A stretch of DNA of 64,000 nt from Typha latifolia. Lineage: Eukaryota > Streptophyta > Magnoliopsida > Poales > Typhaceae. The translations under genes were made by a program, and so were the position numbers. Below are positions 25,552 through 36,500 of the stretch, one piece after another (position 1 is the stretch's first letter; every line of letters begins with the position of its first letter). The stretch covers positions 7,254,001 through 7,318,000 of the forward strand of contig CM034099.1 in the NCBI GenBank assembly GCA_019914945.1, written 5' to 3'. Under the pieces are notes generated by a model. The model ran no database searches, was not told the origin of the DNA, and saw only the letters and a list, made by a program, of their open reading frames with translations.

Positions 25552-27785
25552 TCCTTGTGTGTGGATAGATTTTCTATAGCAACTCCTTAAGAAGACTAGA
25601 AGGAAATTATTAGATGGCCAAGAAGCATAATACAAAAGGTTCATTTGGCTCTCAAGTCAAAGTCAAGCAACTGAGACACTGTTATACCAATTAAAAATTT
25701 CAACCTATAACAGGTGAAAGCTACCCTGCATCTTCCAATTAGAAGGACTTATTCAAACTATTGTGAAGAAGACAACATTTGTCTCTGAAATGATAAATGA
25801 AAAATAAATAAAGATTAATAGGGCTATAATTATTGCAAAAGCTTAAGATGTGTGCATCGTAGTTCTAAGATGGTTCTCAAGCTGGATTCCAACTCTATTC
25901 TTTTCTCTCCAACTTCAAGTATTCAAGATGGTTCAGCAATTTCACTGCAAAAATTCTAGAGAACAAGCCCTAAACCTGACTAAATGAACAACTATTCCAT
26001 TTTATAAGTAAAATATTGGAGAAATCAAGTCATCTAGCCAACGGAACTACCAGATACAATCACAAACAATCTAACGCACGAGATCAAGCAGAGCAAAAAT
26101 CTTATCTTTGTAACAGATGCCTCCTCCAGTCTCCAATGAAATAAATCTAGGGTTCTTTTCTTTTTTTATGGTGGGTTAGAATGGCGATTGGGAAAGAGAG
26201 GAGGTGTTTAAGACTAAGATAGTGGAGGGAAGAACCCGAAGGTGCGCCGCCGGGGAGGGGGTCTGCGTCGCACGTGATGATAACGTTATGGGCCGAATTC
26301 TTCTTGGAGCCCAGTTTAGGTTGACTTGGGCTTCGGACCCTTCAAATGTACCGCGAAATAATATTTAATTACTAGAATTTTTATATTTTACCCCTAGATG
26401 ATGTAGAAAATTATATTATTAGTTAGTCCATGTTTAAAGTTTTATTCAGATTTTTTTAATAAAAAAATAGGTAAAGATTACTAGCATAGTCTCTAGAGAT
26501 ATAAAAAATGTAAGATGTTATAAAAAAAATCGGAGAGGAACACAAGAGCCTAATATTTATAAATTTCGACATAATTTGGTATTCAAGAACTATTTATATT
26601 TTAATTAGTTTCGCAGATCTGCTGTGGAAAAATGATGATGAGTGTTCCTTGTCTGTTAATTGATCTGAGTTGGTAGGATAAGTAAATTGGAAATCCTAAG
26701 TCAACCCTCTTTAAAATAAGGCCTTAAAGATCATAATGGGACCCAAAAATATCAAGAGGAAGTTGTAGGACCAAAAGAAAAAAAAAATTTGTTTTTATGG
26801 GATGGAGTCAACTGCTTTAAAATTTTAAGCTGTTGAAGAATATTAGTATTTATATATTTTATATTTTAAAACAAAATCATGATTCCTTAAACAGAATTAA
26901 TCAATATTAGCTTAAGGACAAGTGAGTGAGTGAGTGAGTGATGTTTAATGCCACAGTCTTCTGATAACTTCACTTTAACCACTGAAAGAACTTGACATCT
27001 CAAACTCAAAACTGCTATCAAATATGCATGTAGTTTTAGATACATAGAAGAGAACAGCCACTTTCACTGTTCTTGAAGAATAATAAGTTATTTCAAACAT
27101 TGAATTTGAGCTCATAAATGGGTATCTGAAGATGATCTTTTATCTTCAGCAATTTATTTGCTCTAAGTTGGAAAGAAAATATTATAGTAAGATACCATAC
27201 AAAAGAAGACTAAGCAATACATACTGTTGGAGATATTGGAGAGTATAACTGAAGTAAAATGTTTGACATAGAGACTGGAACTCAATTTATTCAAAGAAAA
27301 CTTAAGCTATCAGGCTTGGACCCCATAGTCTATCAATCATTTTCATTTTACTTTCATGTGAGATTAAACTTCACATAACCTGATAATCTAGATTCAAGTT
27401 GCGGCGTACAAACGCTGTAATCTTCATCTTAGCTACATCGATATCGTCTGCGTATTCAATTCTGATACTATTAGTTTTCTAGCTAACTTCTGATTATTGA
27501 TTTATACATGAAGATTTCTTTCCATTTGAACTATTGACTGTTGTGTTGTTTGATAGACATATATAAATATATGCTTGAGCATTTGCCTTACCTAATGTCA
27601 TATAAAACCTTCATCAAACATTCTTCTGAGAATAATGTGAGACTTTGAGTGACTTCTCTGAACTCCTCTTGTCCATCTCCATGGGAGACAAAGACCCTTA
27701 TCCTCAAATTCTTTCATATGAGGCTAAATCTAGTCTACTACTCATCCGTTCTATCTTTTAACCAAATGCTCGATACCAAATGGAA

Positions 27786-28150
27786 TTTTGTGTAGAAACT
27801 CCAAAACTTCATGTTCTCGCATTGAATGCTGTTAGACTATTGGGGAAGAAATCAGAAACAATATCACGCAAAAAAGTTAGTAGAAAGAATTCTTTTGTCA
27901 CGCAGTGATTCTATGCGTAACTTAAAATACTAATTAAAATGCTAAGCTATTAGAAATATATGAACGATATTGAATGAGAGCAACATACTTTTGTGTAGAA
28001 ACTCCAGATCTTTCTTCAATCCCATTCAGTGCTGTGAGACGATAGATAAAGAAAGAAATAACCAACAATATTAATCATCCAAAAAGTTTTTGATATAGAG
28101 TCTTTTTGTTTTTTGTTTCATGTGGTGATCTATGCGGGATCTTAAAAAAT
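27786..28150. repeat. Diverged direct duplication
   Basis: The segment beginning TTTTGTGTAGAAACTCC at 27786 recurs at 27989 with the identical 17-mer. Similar order continues through ATTGAATGCTGT/ATTCAGTGCTGT, then GAC.AT and GTGATTCTATGCG/GTGATCTATGCG. Copies are about 145-160 bp. The origin is unknown and no coding frame is conserved. Confidence 0.65.
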
Positions 28151-28795
28151 ATGTCAGTATATGGATCATTAAATCCATCATCATCATCGCAATCAACTTA
28201 AGCTTTTAGAGGACAAAATATACAAAACAACTGTTCTGTGCACAAAGAAAAGAAAAGAGTATCATATAATAACGAAATTAGCGAAGAATCTATATAGAAA
28301 AATGATCAACATATGAGATGAAGTACATGGCAAGATTGCACGTACACATTCATGTATCAACCTTGGATTCTATCAAGGGGTTTCACATCAATGGCTTTCA
28401 GTTTCAGGGCAATGTCTGGACTGTAGACTGCACGTACACACCTAGCTAGCTAATTAAAACTAGACTAGCTAGAGAGAACAAATGCTAAACAAACTCTTCC
28501 AATAGATGCTTATCAAACAATCAAACATATATACATCACTCGTTAATTATTAGGGTTTCAAGAGTCTTTAAAAGAGACTGACACAAGCACATAACTAATA
28601 GAATTTAGAAAAAAAGGAAAGAAAAGTTTAGAAATCTCTCAAAATCCTTATCAACTTTGGGGCGTGATTGGTAAAAGATGAAGAGCAACATCATATGATA
28701 GAGATGTATCATATTAAACCTTATGTACTTTAAGACTAATCTTATAACTTTTTCTCCATAATAGTAACCTCAGTTCATACGGAGTATGGCCCATA

Positions 28796-28852
28796 TATAT
28801 ATATATATATATATGTACGTACGTATGTATGTATGTATGTATGTATGTATGC
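28796..28852. repeat. Compound microsatellite (AT)n-(GTAC)-(TATG)n
   Basis: An (AT) run passes into GTACGTACGTATG and then about six TATG units. Plain simple-sequence DNA. Confidence 0.9.
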
Positions 28853-29484
28853 AAGTATATTTATCACAGTCATAGTCATAGACTCAAAAGGTCAATAAGC
28901 TGGAAAAAGGATGCAAAAATACAAGCAGCTCAACAATATTGAAAACTAAGACATACTACAAAATTATTTTGATAATTGATGTTACTAATATTTGAGGGAA
29001 TAATTTGGTTCGACAGGTAAGACTTCATTTTGGCATCTAAAGAGGGATCAAGACTTCAATCATGAAAAATTATGAAAGGTGTAGTATATATTTTTAGTAG
29101 ATTACTTTACTTTTTTGGGGAGGTTAACTGGTTATCTAACATTGTATTAAAATTAGTTATTCTAAAGATCGTGGGTTTATTTCTTATATTATTGCATCTT
29201 TTCTTTTTTAATTAAAATACGTTGTATTGAGTCGCATATGTTATCATCAATCATATATAATATATATTGTTGGTTTATTGCCTATATAATTGTGAGGCTG
29301 CTAACCAACTAAGCTCAATAATATACGTGTCATTTAGGTCCAAGTTCAGGGTAATATTTCCAAGCATCGGTAGACTTAGTAATATATTTATTAAAATAGT
29401 TTACGATAAATTTATCTTAAAGGATGAAAATGATATAAATAATAGCTGAGGGGTCAAGATGTAATAAACCACCCCCCCACTATT

Positions 29485-29765
29485 ATGTCGAAGTTATCGG
29501 GCCCCATAGGGGCGATTTGTAAATAAAGAAAATATCGTGGATCTGAAAAAGGAGGGGCCCCACCGCGTCGCTGTCCACGCGTTCGGGGGGGGGGGGGAGA
29601 TGGTGACGTGGCGGGGAGAGGAGGACGATGAGGATGACGTCAGCTGCAACACCGGACGTAACGGTAGCCTCCTGAGCCTGAGGTTTCGCCGAGCCGAGGA
29701 GTTTAGTTTGTTCGGTTCGGCTTCGGCTCGGACTTCGGGCGCTGGACACGTGTCGGTCACTGGGG
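29485..29765. other. Isolated GC-rich patch with ACGT-core motifs
   Basis: A CpG-rich island in AT-rich surroundings. It contains GGGCCCC motifs, a G13 run (29585-29597), GACGTGGC (29605-29612), the palindrome TGACGTCA (29635-29642) and the perfect G-box palindrome GACACGTGTC (29745-29754). These are core sites for plant bZIP (TGA, ABF) and bHLH factors. Open frames on both strands are low-complexity products of the GC content. No gene is recognised downstream. It could be an orphan promoter, the promoter of a non-coding transcript or a relic of a lost gene. Confidence 0.5.
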
Positions 29766-29770
29766 ATGAA

Positions 29771-32167
29771 GTTTAAAAGCTTGCAGTTTGATACTTTTAT
29801 TCTATTTACGCCATTATTTAATGCGGATGGAATTTTATTTTTGCAATTGATGATTTTTAATTTTTTAATATTTTTAATAAATTTTTAAGGTGGCATTTGT
29901 GTCATGCATAGTGTTTTTTTGCTTACTCTTAACTATAATATAAAAAAAAGACATGACAAGAGAGTGATATTTGACTATTATTCATAAATAATAGAAATTT
30001 AATTCACCAAAACTTTATGGCATTTGGTTAGAGCACTAGTAGTCCTTTGGAATACATTAACTTTTATTAATACTAATAAAAGTATAATATATTAAAATTT
30101 GGTTGTTATTATTCGCACAATTATGTTATTTATGATATTTTAAATATCAATATTCGAAGCACTTTGCTCTCTAATAATTGAATTGAAAAGAGAAATCCAT
30201 TTCTTTTTAATCTCTCATGCAACATAACTGAAAAGAAGAAGAAGAAGAAGAAGAAGAAGAAGAAGAAGAAAGCTAATTAATCTTGGTATGTGGCAATATC
30301 AATAGATCCTGTTCCTGGTTACCTATCCTTATCCATGTCTTTTAAGTCAAGATCTTCTCTATAGTCCATAGCTAGGGAGTCTAGAAGGAAAGACTTGGTT
30401 CTCATTTGCAAACTTGATTTAGAAATTTCTTACTAAATGCAAAATAGGTGATTAGATAAGCTAATTATTTATCCTCCAAGAAGAAAAATTATATTTCAAT
30501 ATCATTATCAACGCAAAAGAATTAGGTAGAATTAGGATTATAAGCCACTAACTCTTTTGTATGCTTATATGAAGCATTACTCCCATGTACATATTGATGC
30601 AAATGAGTACGAGAACATCTTTTTTGTGCATTTGTGCAAAGATAATTAGCTAAAATGACACATAACAATTAAGGAGACTAATTCCAATATAATTTATTCA
30701 AAGAGGAAACAACAAAAGCAAGAGTGAGTTATTATTCCTCTATGAGAGCACCCAGGTGTAATAGCCCTGATGAAAACTAAGCTTTTGGTTTTATATCAAT
30801 AATAGAGGGGGACTTGTATCTTATGTATGAAGTGTCACCTATCTATCATTGAATTAAATGTGCCAAACTTCTAGATCATTTAATAACAATAATTGATTAC
30901 AAACACATACACATATACATACATACATATATACAGCTGGTAGCCCACCTTTTAATTTTCACTTAGGACCTGGTCTGTTTTGATAAATATAAAAATTACT
31001 TAGTCAAAATCTCAACCTCTTGTTTAATTAAAAGTAGTAGTTTGTGTAATCCGTTGAAAGAATGATAGTTATTAATTAAGTCCAATAGTCGTGTATGAAT
31101 CTTACCAACATTTTACAAATAGAATGAATGGCGTGACGACTTACCGAATGTTAATAGTTTCTCTCTCTCCACATCTCATATCATTTCAATTATCGTACAG
31201 AATGATGACGACATCTACGATGTTTCACATTCGTAATATGTTTGTGGGTAAAGCTTCGTTCTTTTGTTATGTTTAGGCCCTAAGGAAGCTTATAGCAAGC
31301 CGAGCCAAAGGTTCAAGGAGAGGGGAAAAGAAAAATAGCACATGAAAAAACTATATATATATATATATATGTGTGTGTGTATCGAGAGAGAGAGAGAGAA
31401 GGGGAGAGAATATTCTTTTTCCTCTTCCCCCTTCCCTTTCAACTCCTTTCTTGCCCGGATTTTGATGCATGAAAGGAGGGCCATGGCGCAAAGCCCGGCC
31501 CCTTCTCCGGCCTCCCAAGCTTCTACACCAACGCAAACGCTTTGCTTTGAATGGAAAGCAAGCTATTAGCTCAAGCAAATCACATGAAGTCGACCCTATC
31601 CACTTGCTTCTTTCTCCTTCTCTCTCTCTCTCTCTCAACTTTAACTGAACTCCTCGTCACCTCTCCCTTGCTTCCTCTACCTTTGGTCTTCATGCCATCC
31701 TTTTACTAGCAAACCCACCTAATTGGATTCATATCGCAAGGACCCATCTTGCTAGATTCTGGAAAGGATGCTAGATATGTACACTTTGCACCTAAGGACG
31801 TATCAGAGATATGGAAAGAATATTAGGTGCACTAGTCCATCTCATGATAATTAGCTGCTATTTTTGGACCATTTTGCATAAAGAAAGAAGCAAAATAGTC
31901 GATAGATATATGTATATATCTTATCAAACACTAGGTAGTAATTCCATTACACAAAAGAATAAGTTTTACATGATCAGTACAGCTTGCACCTTCTGGGTAC
32001 ATCTCTATAGGATTTTACATGCATGTATTAATTAATCTCTTCTACACAATCAGATGTTTATTTACAGGAAGTAAAACAGCAGCTAGGGCACACTATTAAC
32101 TTCTCCCTGTGATTAGTATCATCACATGAATTAATGGGCTAAACTCTTGAACTGTTCAAGCAATCTC

Positions 32168-32171
<4 letters not shown>
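29771..32171. other. AT-rich intergenic region
   Basis: No supported coding region. It holds a (GAA)n run near 30234-30271, an AT/GT/GA compound microsatellite at about 31352-31400 and CT runs near 31620. The right end is likely 3' sequence of the NAC gene on the minus strand. Confidence 0.45.

Positions 32172-32218
<47 letters not shown>
32172..32218. repeat. (AT)n microsatellite abutting the NAC stop codon
   Basis: About 23 AT dinucleotides end three bases beyond the TGA of the minus-strand NAC gene. If transcribed they form the very start of its 3'UTR. Confidence 0.95.
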
Positions 32219-32220
<2 letters not shown>

Positions 32221-32221
<1 letters not shown>

Positions 32222-33398
32222 CAGTACTTCCACATGGTATCCAAATCTATAACTGGTTCTGCCACCGAAGAGATCTCGGCGCCGTTGTGATCGGTCGTCA
32301 GTCCGGTGTCCTGCGATCGGCTAACTATCGACTGGTTCGAGTGCTGCTCCACCTTGGGCGTTGCTTCCCCATGGTGCAAGTAGCCCAAATTGGCTGAGTT
32401 AGGTATCTGAGGGTAGAAGGCAAAGTTGTGAGTTGTGTTCTTTGAGTCCACCTGGTTGATATCTTGTAGATCCTCCATGGCCATCATGGAGAGAAAGCCT
32501 CCATCATCGTTGATGTAGCTCGGACTAGGCATGAGGTTGGAATTATAGTAGGTTGGATCCATGAGAGGAGGCAATGCAGTGGAGTAGTCTACCAAATATT
32601 CTTCCAGTCCAAAGGAGTTGAGCCTCTCAAGCCCATGAATTGGGCTCTTCTTGATCCCTATGCTCTTGTGGAATACCCTACACACAACCCATTCATCCTG
32701 CAATTTATGAACAAAAGCCCTTGTTAATTACTTTAATTTAAAATAGTAATAATAATAATATGGCTGTAGGAATTATTGTGTTAGAAAGTAAGATATGTAC
32801 CTTTGCGGACTTGGGGATGTTGGAGTAAGGGAGTTTGCCTTCAAGCCTGTACTCATGCATCACCCAATTGGTCTTCTCCCCCTTTGGAGCTCTCCCCTTG
32901 TAGAACACAAGAGTCTTCTTCATGCCAACAAGAACTCCTCTCCCTCTGTAGATCTCCTTGTCCTTTCCTGTGGCTTTCCAGTACCCAGCTTCTGTGGCTC
33001 TATTGGTTCTCATCCCAGTTGGGTATTTCCTATCCCTTTGGCAGAAGAAGTACCACTCCTTCTCTCCCATCTTGGCCTTGCCTGCATCACAAAACCAAAC
33101 CAAGGTTAACTAGCTAGATGCATATCAAAAGCAAGGAGGAGAAGAGAAGAAAGACTACTGCTACTACTAGTACTACTAGTACTACTAGTAGTAGTAACAG
33201 AAGCATACTTGGAAGATCCCATGGCTCACACTTGTTCAAATCCACCTCTCCTATGGCCGTTGCAGTGAACCTCTTGCTACCAATCTTTGGTGAGAGGTAG
33301 TGGGTGATGATCTCCTCATCTGTGGGATGGAATCTAAAGCCAGGGGGTAGTTCAATCAGCTCTTCTCCTTGGTTGGCCTGTACCGTGGCATCTACCAT
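32221..33398 (-). CDS. NAC transcription factor (NAM / ANAC046-087 type)
   Basis: Three exons on the minus strand, 33398-33209, 33081-32801 and 32697-32221, encode 315 residues. The intron layout is the usual one for NAC genes. The N-terminal NAC domain (about 18-170) shows subdomain [43 protein letters not shown] and [34 protein letters not shown] plus [18 protein letters not shown], and [12 protein letters not shown] ... [12 protein letters not shown]. The C-terminal activation region includes [11 protein letters not shown] and ends [10 protein letters not shown]. That tail resembles the ANAC046/ANAC087/ANAC059 branch, linked to senescence and programmed cell death. The VSCFS peptide encoded by miR164 target sites is absent, so miR164 control is not expected. 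Intron 1 contains (CTA)n/(TAG)n palindromic repeats. The product is a nuclear DNA-binding regulator. Confidence 0.93.
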
Positions 33399-33560
33399 GG
33401 TTGCACCTCTAAAAAAATAAACTAGGAATTAGGAGGAAGAAGAAGAAGACGACGACGACGAAGAAGAAGAAGAAGGGGTGGATTAATGGAGGAAGACACC
33501 AAGATTGTGGTGTGTTTTGGAAGGTGGATTTAAGAAAGGGGAACAGAGGGGAGAGAGCCA

Positions 33561-33568
33561 CTTAAATA
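33561..33568 (-). promoter_or_regulatory. Possible TATA box of the first NAC gene
   Basis: The minus strand reads TCTATTTAAGTGG about 165 bp upstream of the ATG, followed by a leader rich in trinucleotide CTT/CGT repeats (33431-33475 on the plus strand). Position and sequence only. Confidence 0.35.
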
Positions 33569-36500
33569 GATGGGGATTTCTCAAGGCCTAAGATTAAGAT
33601 GCGTGCAGTTGAAGGCACTTCTTAGAGAAGCCTCATTTGGGTAGTCTCTCTCTTATCTCTCTTTTTTGTTGTTGTTGTTGTTGTTGGTTATATCTTAATT
33701 ATTTCCTTTTAACAACTATTAAATATTCTATGTTTGTCCTAATCTCTCTCTCTTTCTCTCTCTCTTGATTTGTTGCTTCTCCCATGAAATTTCTAGGCAT
33801 CTTCTGGAGAGATGCTCTAGTACTATTAGAGCAATGTGTTACTCACAGTGTTTGTGGAGGCCTTAACTAATTCCCTACTGCTATGGTTCAAAAGTAGGAA
33901 GAAAAAGTGGATAATAAGATAGAAATTAAGAATCACTTGTACATGCAGATGAACCTAACACTTAGTAGAAGAGTGATTGTTGACAGTTTGAGAATATTAT
34001 TGTAGACTTTCTCTTTATTAAGCCTCCTTTCCATGAGAAATGTCAGAATTAAAGGAGCTGTGAATGGATGCCAGTGGACATAAACATTAAAACTGGCTCT
34101 GGCCTAGCTCTCTCAGCTTGACTCATTACTTGGCTTCTACTTCAACTTTTACTCTTATAATATACCCATAATGTAGACTTGTGACAAATTAATCTACCCT
34201 TCTTCCTTCTCTTTAAATCATACTTCAACCATGCTGTTTCAAGATCAAGAGTTAGCACTTTCATATTGAGCTCGAGAGTAAATTGGAAATGAGAAGACCT
34301 AGATGAGCTACACTGCAGGTGTGACTTCATGCTTGTGGTCTAACAGGAGAAAGTTTAAATTATCAACTGTGGATTCAGGCATTCTGAATGGATAAAGTTG
34401 TGCACTTTCTAGTAGACTGTAGACAAGGTTGTACAAAGTATTCCTTCTGGCATCTCAACTAGTCAGAAACAAGAAAAATAAATAGTACAAATATACTTTT
34501 GTCGAGTTTTTGACCAAACTAGCACTCATCCAAACTATTTTTTTTATACCGAATTAGACCACTCCATAAACTTAATACCAAAAAAAAATAAATTCACTGT
34601 AATAGTTAGTAAATATATCTAAGGAAAAAAAAACACAGAAGTTCAACATCTTATATATAAGTATAGGACTTTGATTTGATCAGCGTTTTATATATTATAT
34701 TAATAAAAAATAAACTAAGACAGAAAGTTATCAATATTTTATCTAAAAAATTATAAATAAACTATTTATAAAATTAGTATTTTATTTTATTAACTTACAG
34801 ATATGAACATTAAACTTATTGATATTTTCATCCAAAGATAAAATACTGATCTGATCAGTCAGCATTTTACTAATCGCTATAGTTTAAAGAGCTATCTATT
34901 TTAGTAAAAATAATTTGAGACATGACCAGTACAGTAAAAAAAAACTCCCTATGTCCCAAACATTACTTTCATTTGGATTACTTGTTTAATAACTATAACA
35001 TTAAATAATTTCAACCAACCACTCTAAAAATTTTAATGTTACAAAAAAAAACAAACCTTAAGCTATTCGAAAATAGTGATTTTATCCTCCTATTATAATC
35101 CGACGATATGCTCGGACCAACCAAACTAAACAGTTGCAGCATGTTAATAAATTATCTGGGGTTATAGGATAGAGATACTTTGAAGTACTGGAGGCCTAAT
35201 ATAATTAATTGAAGAAATGAAAGGGAATTGAAAACCCTAGTTTGGCAGTGAACATGCATACATAGTTACAGACACAATGCATTACATATATATATATATA
35301 TATATCTCTCTCTCTCTATATATATATATGCTTCACAGATCAAAGCCGGCAAAGAGCGAGTACTATCTCTGAGCACCAGAACTGTCCACCCTCAATAAAG
35401 TCCTCTGCTTGTCACCGACCTTATGACACACGGCTCCACGCCGAAGGACGAAGGTGGGCATACGGTGGATTCCCATCTCTCAACGCTGCAGGCTCCAAAG
35501 TGGGAGAACTGCTGCTACTCTAGCACCCACAAGTTTTTATCATACCACTATCAGCTCCTTTCAATTTTTAACTGAATTGCAACTGCGAATGCAGTCGTTA
35601 ACAGAGATTTCAGAAGAAATAACAACTTTAAAAAAAAAAAAAAAAGAGTAGTGTTAAGGTTTTTCGATTCTGGTATTTATTTTGGATCATAATAGTTCAA
35701 AAAACCGAAACTTTTAAAGCATTCTCCCTCGAACGCTCCATGAGGATTATAAAAATTCTACCGTTGAAGTTTGGAATTTTACTGCAGCCGAGAAGAGGAG
35801 TAGTAGCTTTCCACATAGGGGATATCAATGGAGTGGGAAAATAAAAAAAATAAAAAGAAGAAGCCGTGTGGGTCCCCCCGGGAGGCCCCACCTGTTATTG
35901 GAGTTAACCACCGACCGACCCTGGCCCGGAGAGCGAGAGCTTCTCACGATGACCGTTGGGTGACGCCAGTGGGGGAAGTGGGCGCGACTCCCGAGGAGGT
36001 CCCCATTTCAACGGCAGCTGCCGATTACCAAAATTATGGAAGGCTAGGAAATTTTTTTAGGGAGGAGAGAAGCTTTTGGAGTCAAAGAGGTTAATTATAT
36101 GATCTTTCCCCTACTAATCACCTCGCCTTCCATAACTAACCATCATTTTTTTTTAATTCCGTCGTCGTTCACTGGAATAAAATCTCACAAAGTTGCCGGC
36201 GACGATCACAGTCGGATACCGACATGTCCGGGACCAGGCCGGCGGTTGTAGCGGTGGGGGCTAACTTCGGCGAGGCTAGGACTCCAGTCACTGTAGTAAG
36301 AAAAAGATCAGAGTGATCGATGGCAATGACATCAGGAGCCATGGGGACCAGTTTAAGTATTACGAGTCAAAAGGAGCTTTTTATAGCTTTATCCTTCTTA
36401 AGAAGCTGGTAAAGTAATAGTAACCGTGGACCTAACATTAATGAGGAGTAGGACTTAAACCTTTTTTTAGGAATCACATGAATAGAAATTATTGTTCCTT

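Larger units (their letters stand above)
25552..29480. other. CNL 5' flank and AT-rich intergenic region
   Basis: The first ~750 bp probably carries the CNL promoter and leader. A GC-richer stretch at 26.2-26.34 kb contains CACGTG and TGGGCC-like motifs. The remainder is AT-rich, with no supported gene. A diverged direct duplication lies at 27.79-28.15 kb, and a (AT)n/(GTAC)n/(TATG)n compound microsatellite at about 28796-28852. Confidence 0.45.

Noticed and set aside
29483..29776. Overlapping open frames on both strands in the GC-rich patch
   Set aside because: Long frames are expected from high GC content; residues are Pro/Ser/Arg low-complexity and frames disagree.
32221..32697. miR164 target site in the first NAC gene
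   Set aside because: The segment encoding the usual VSCFS-type target peptide is absent from the last exon.
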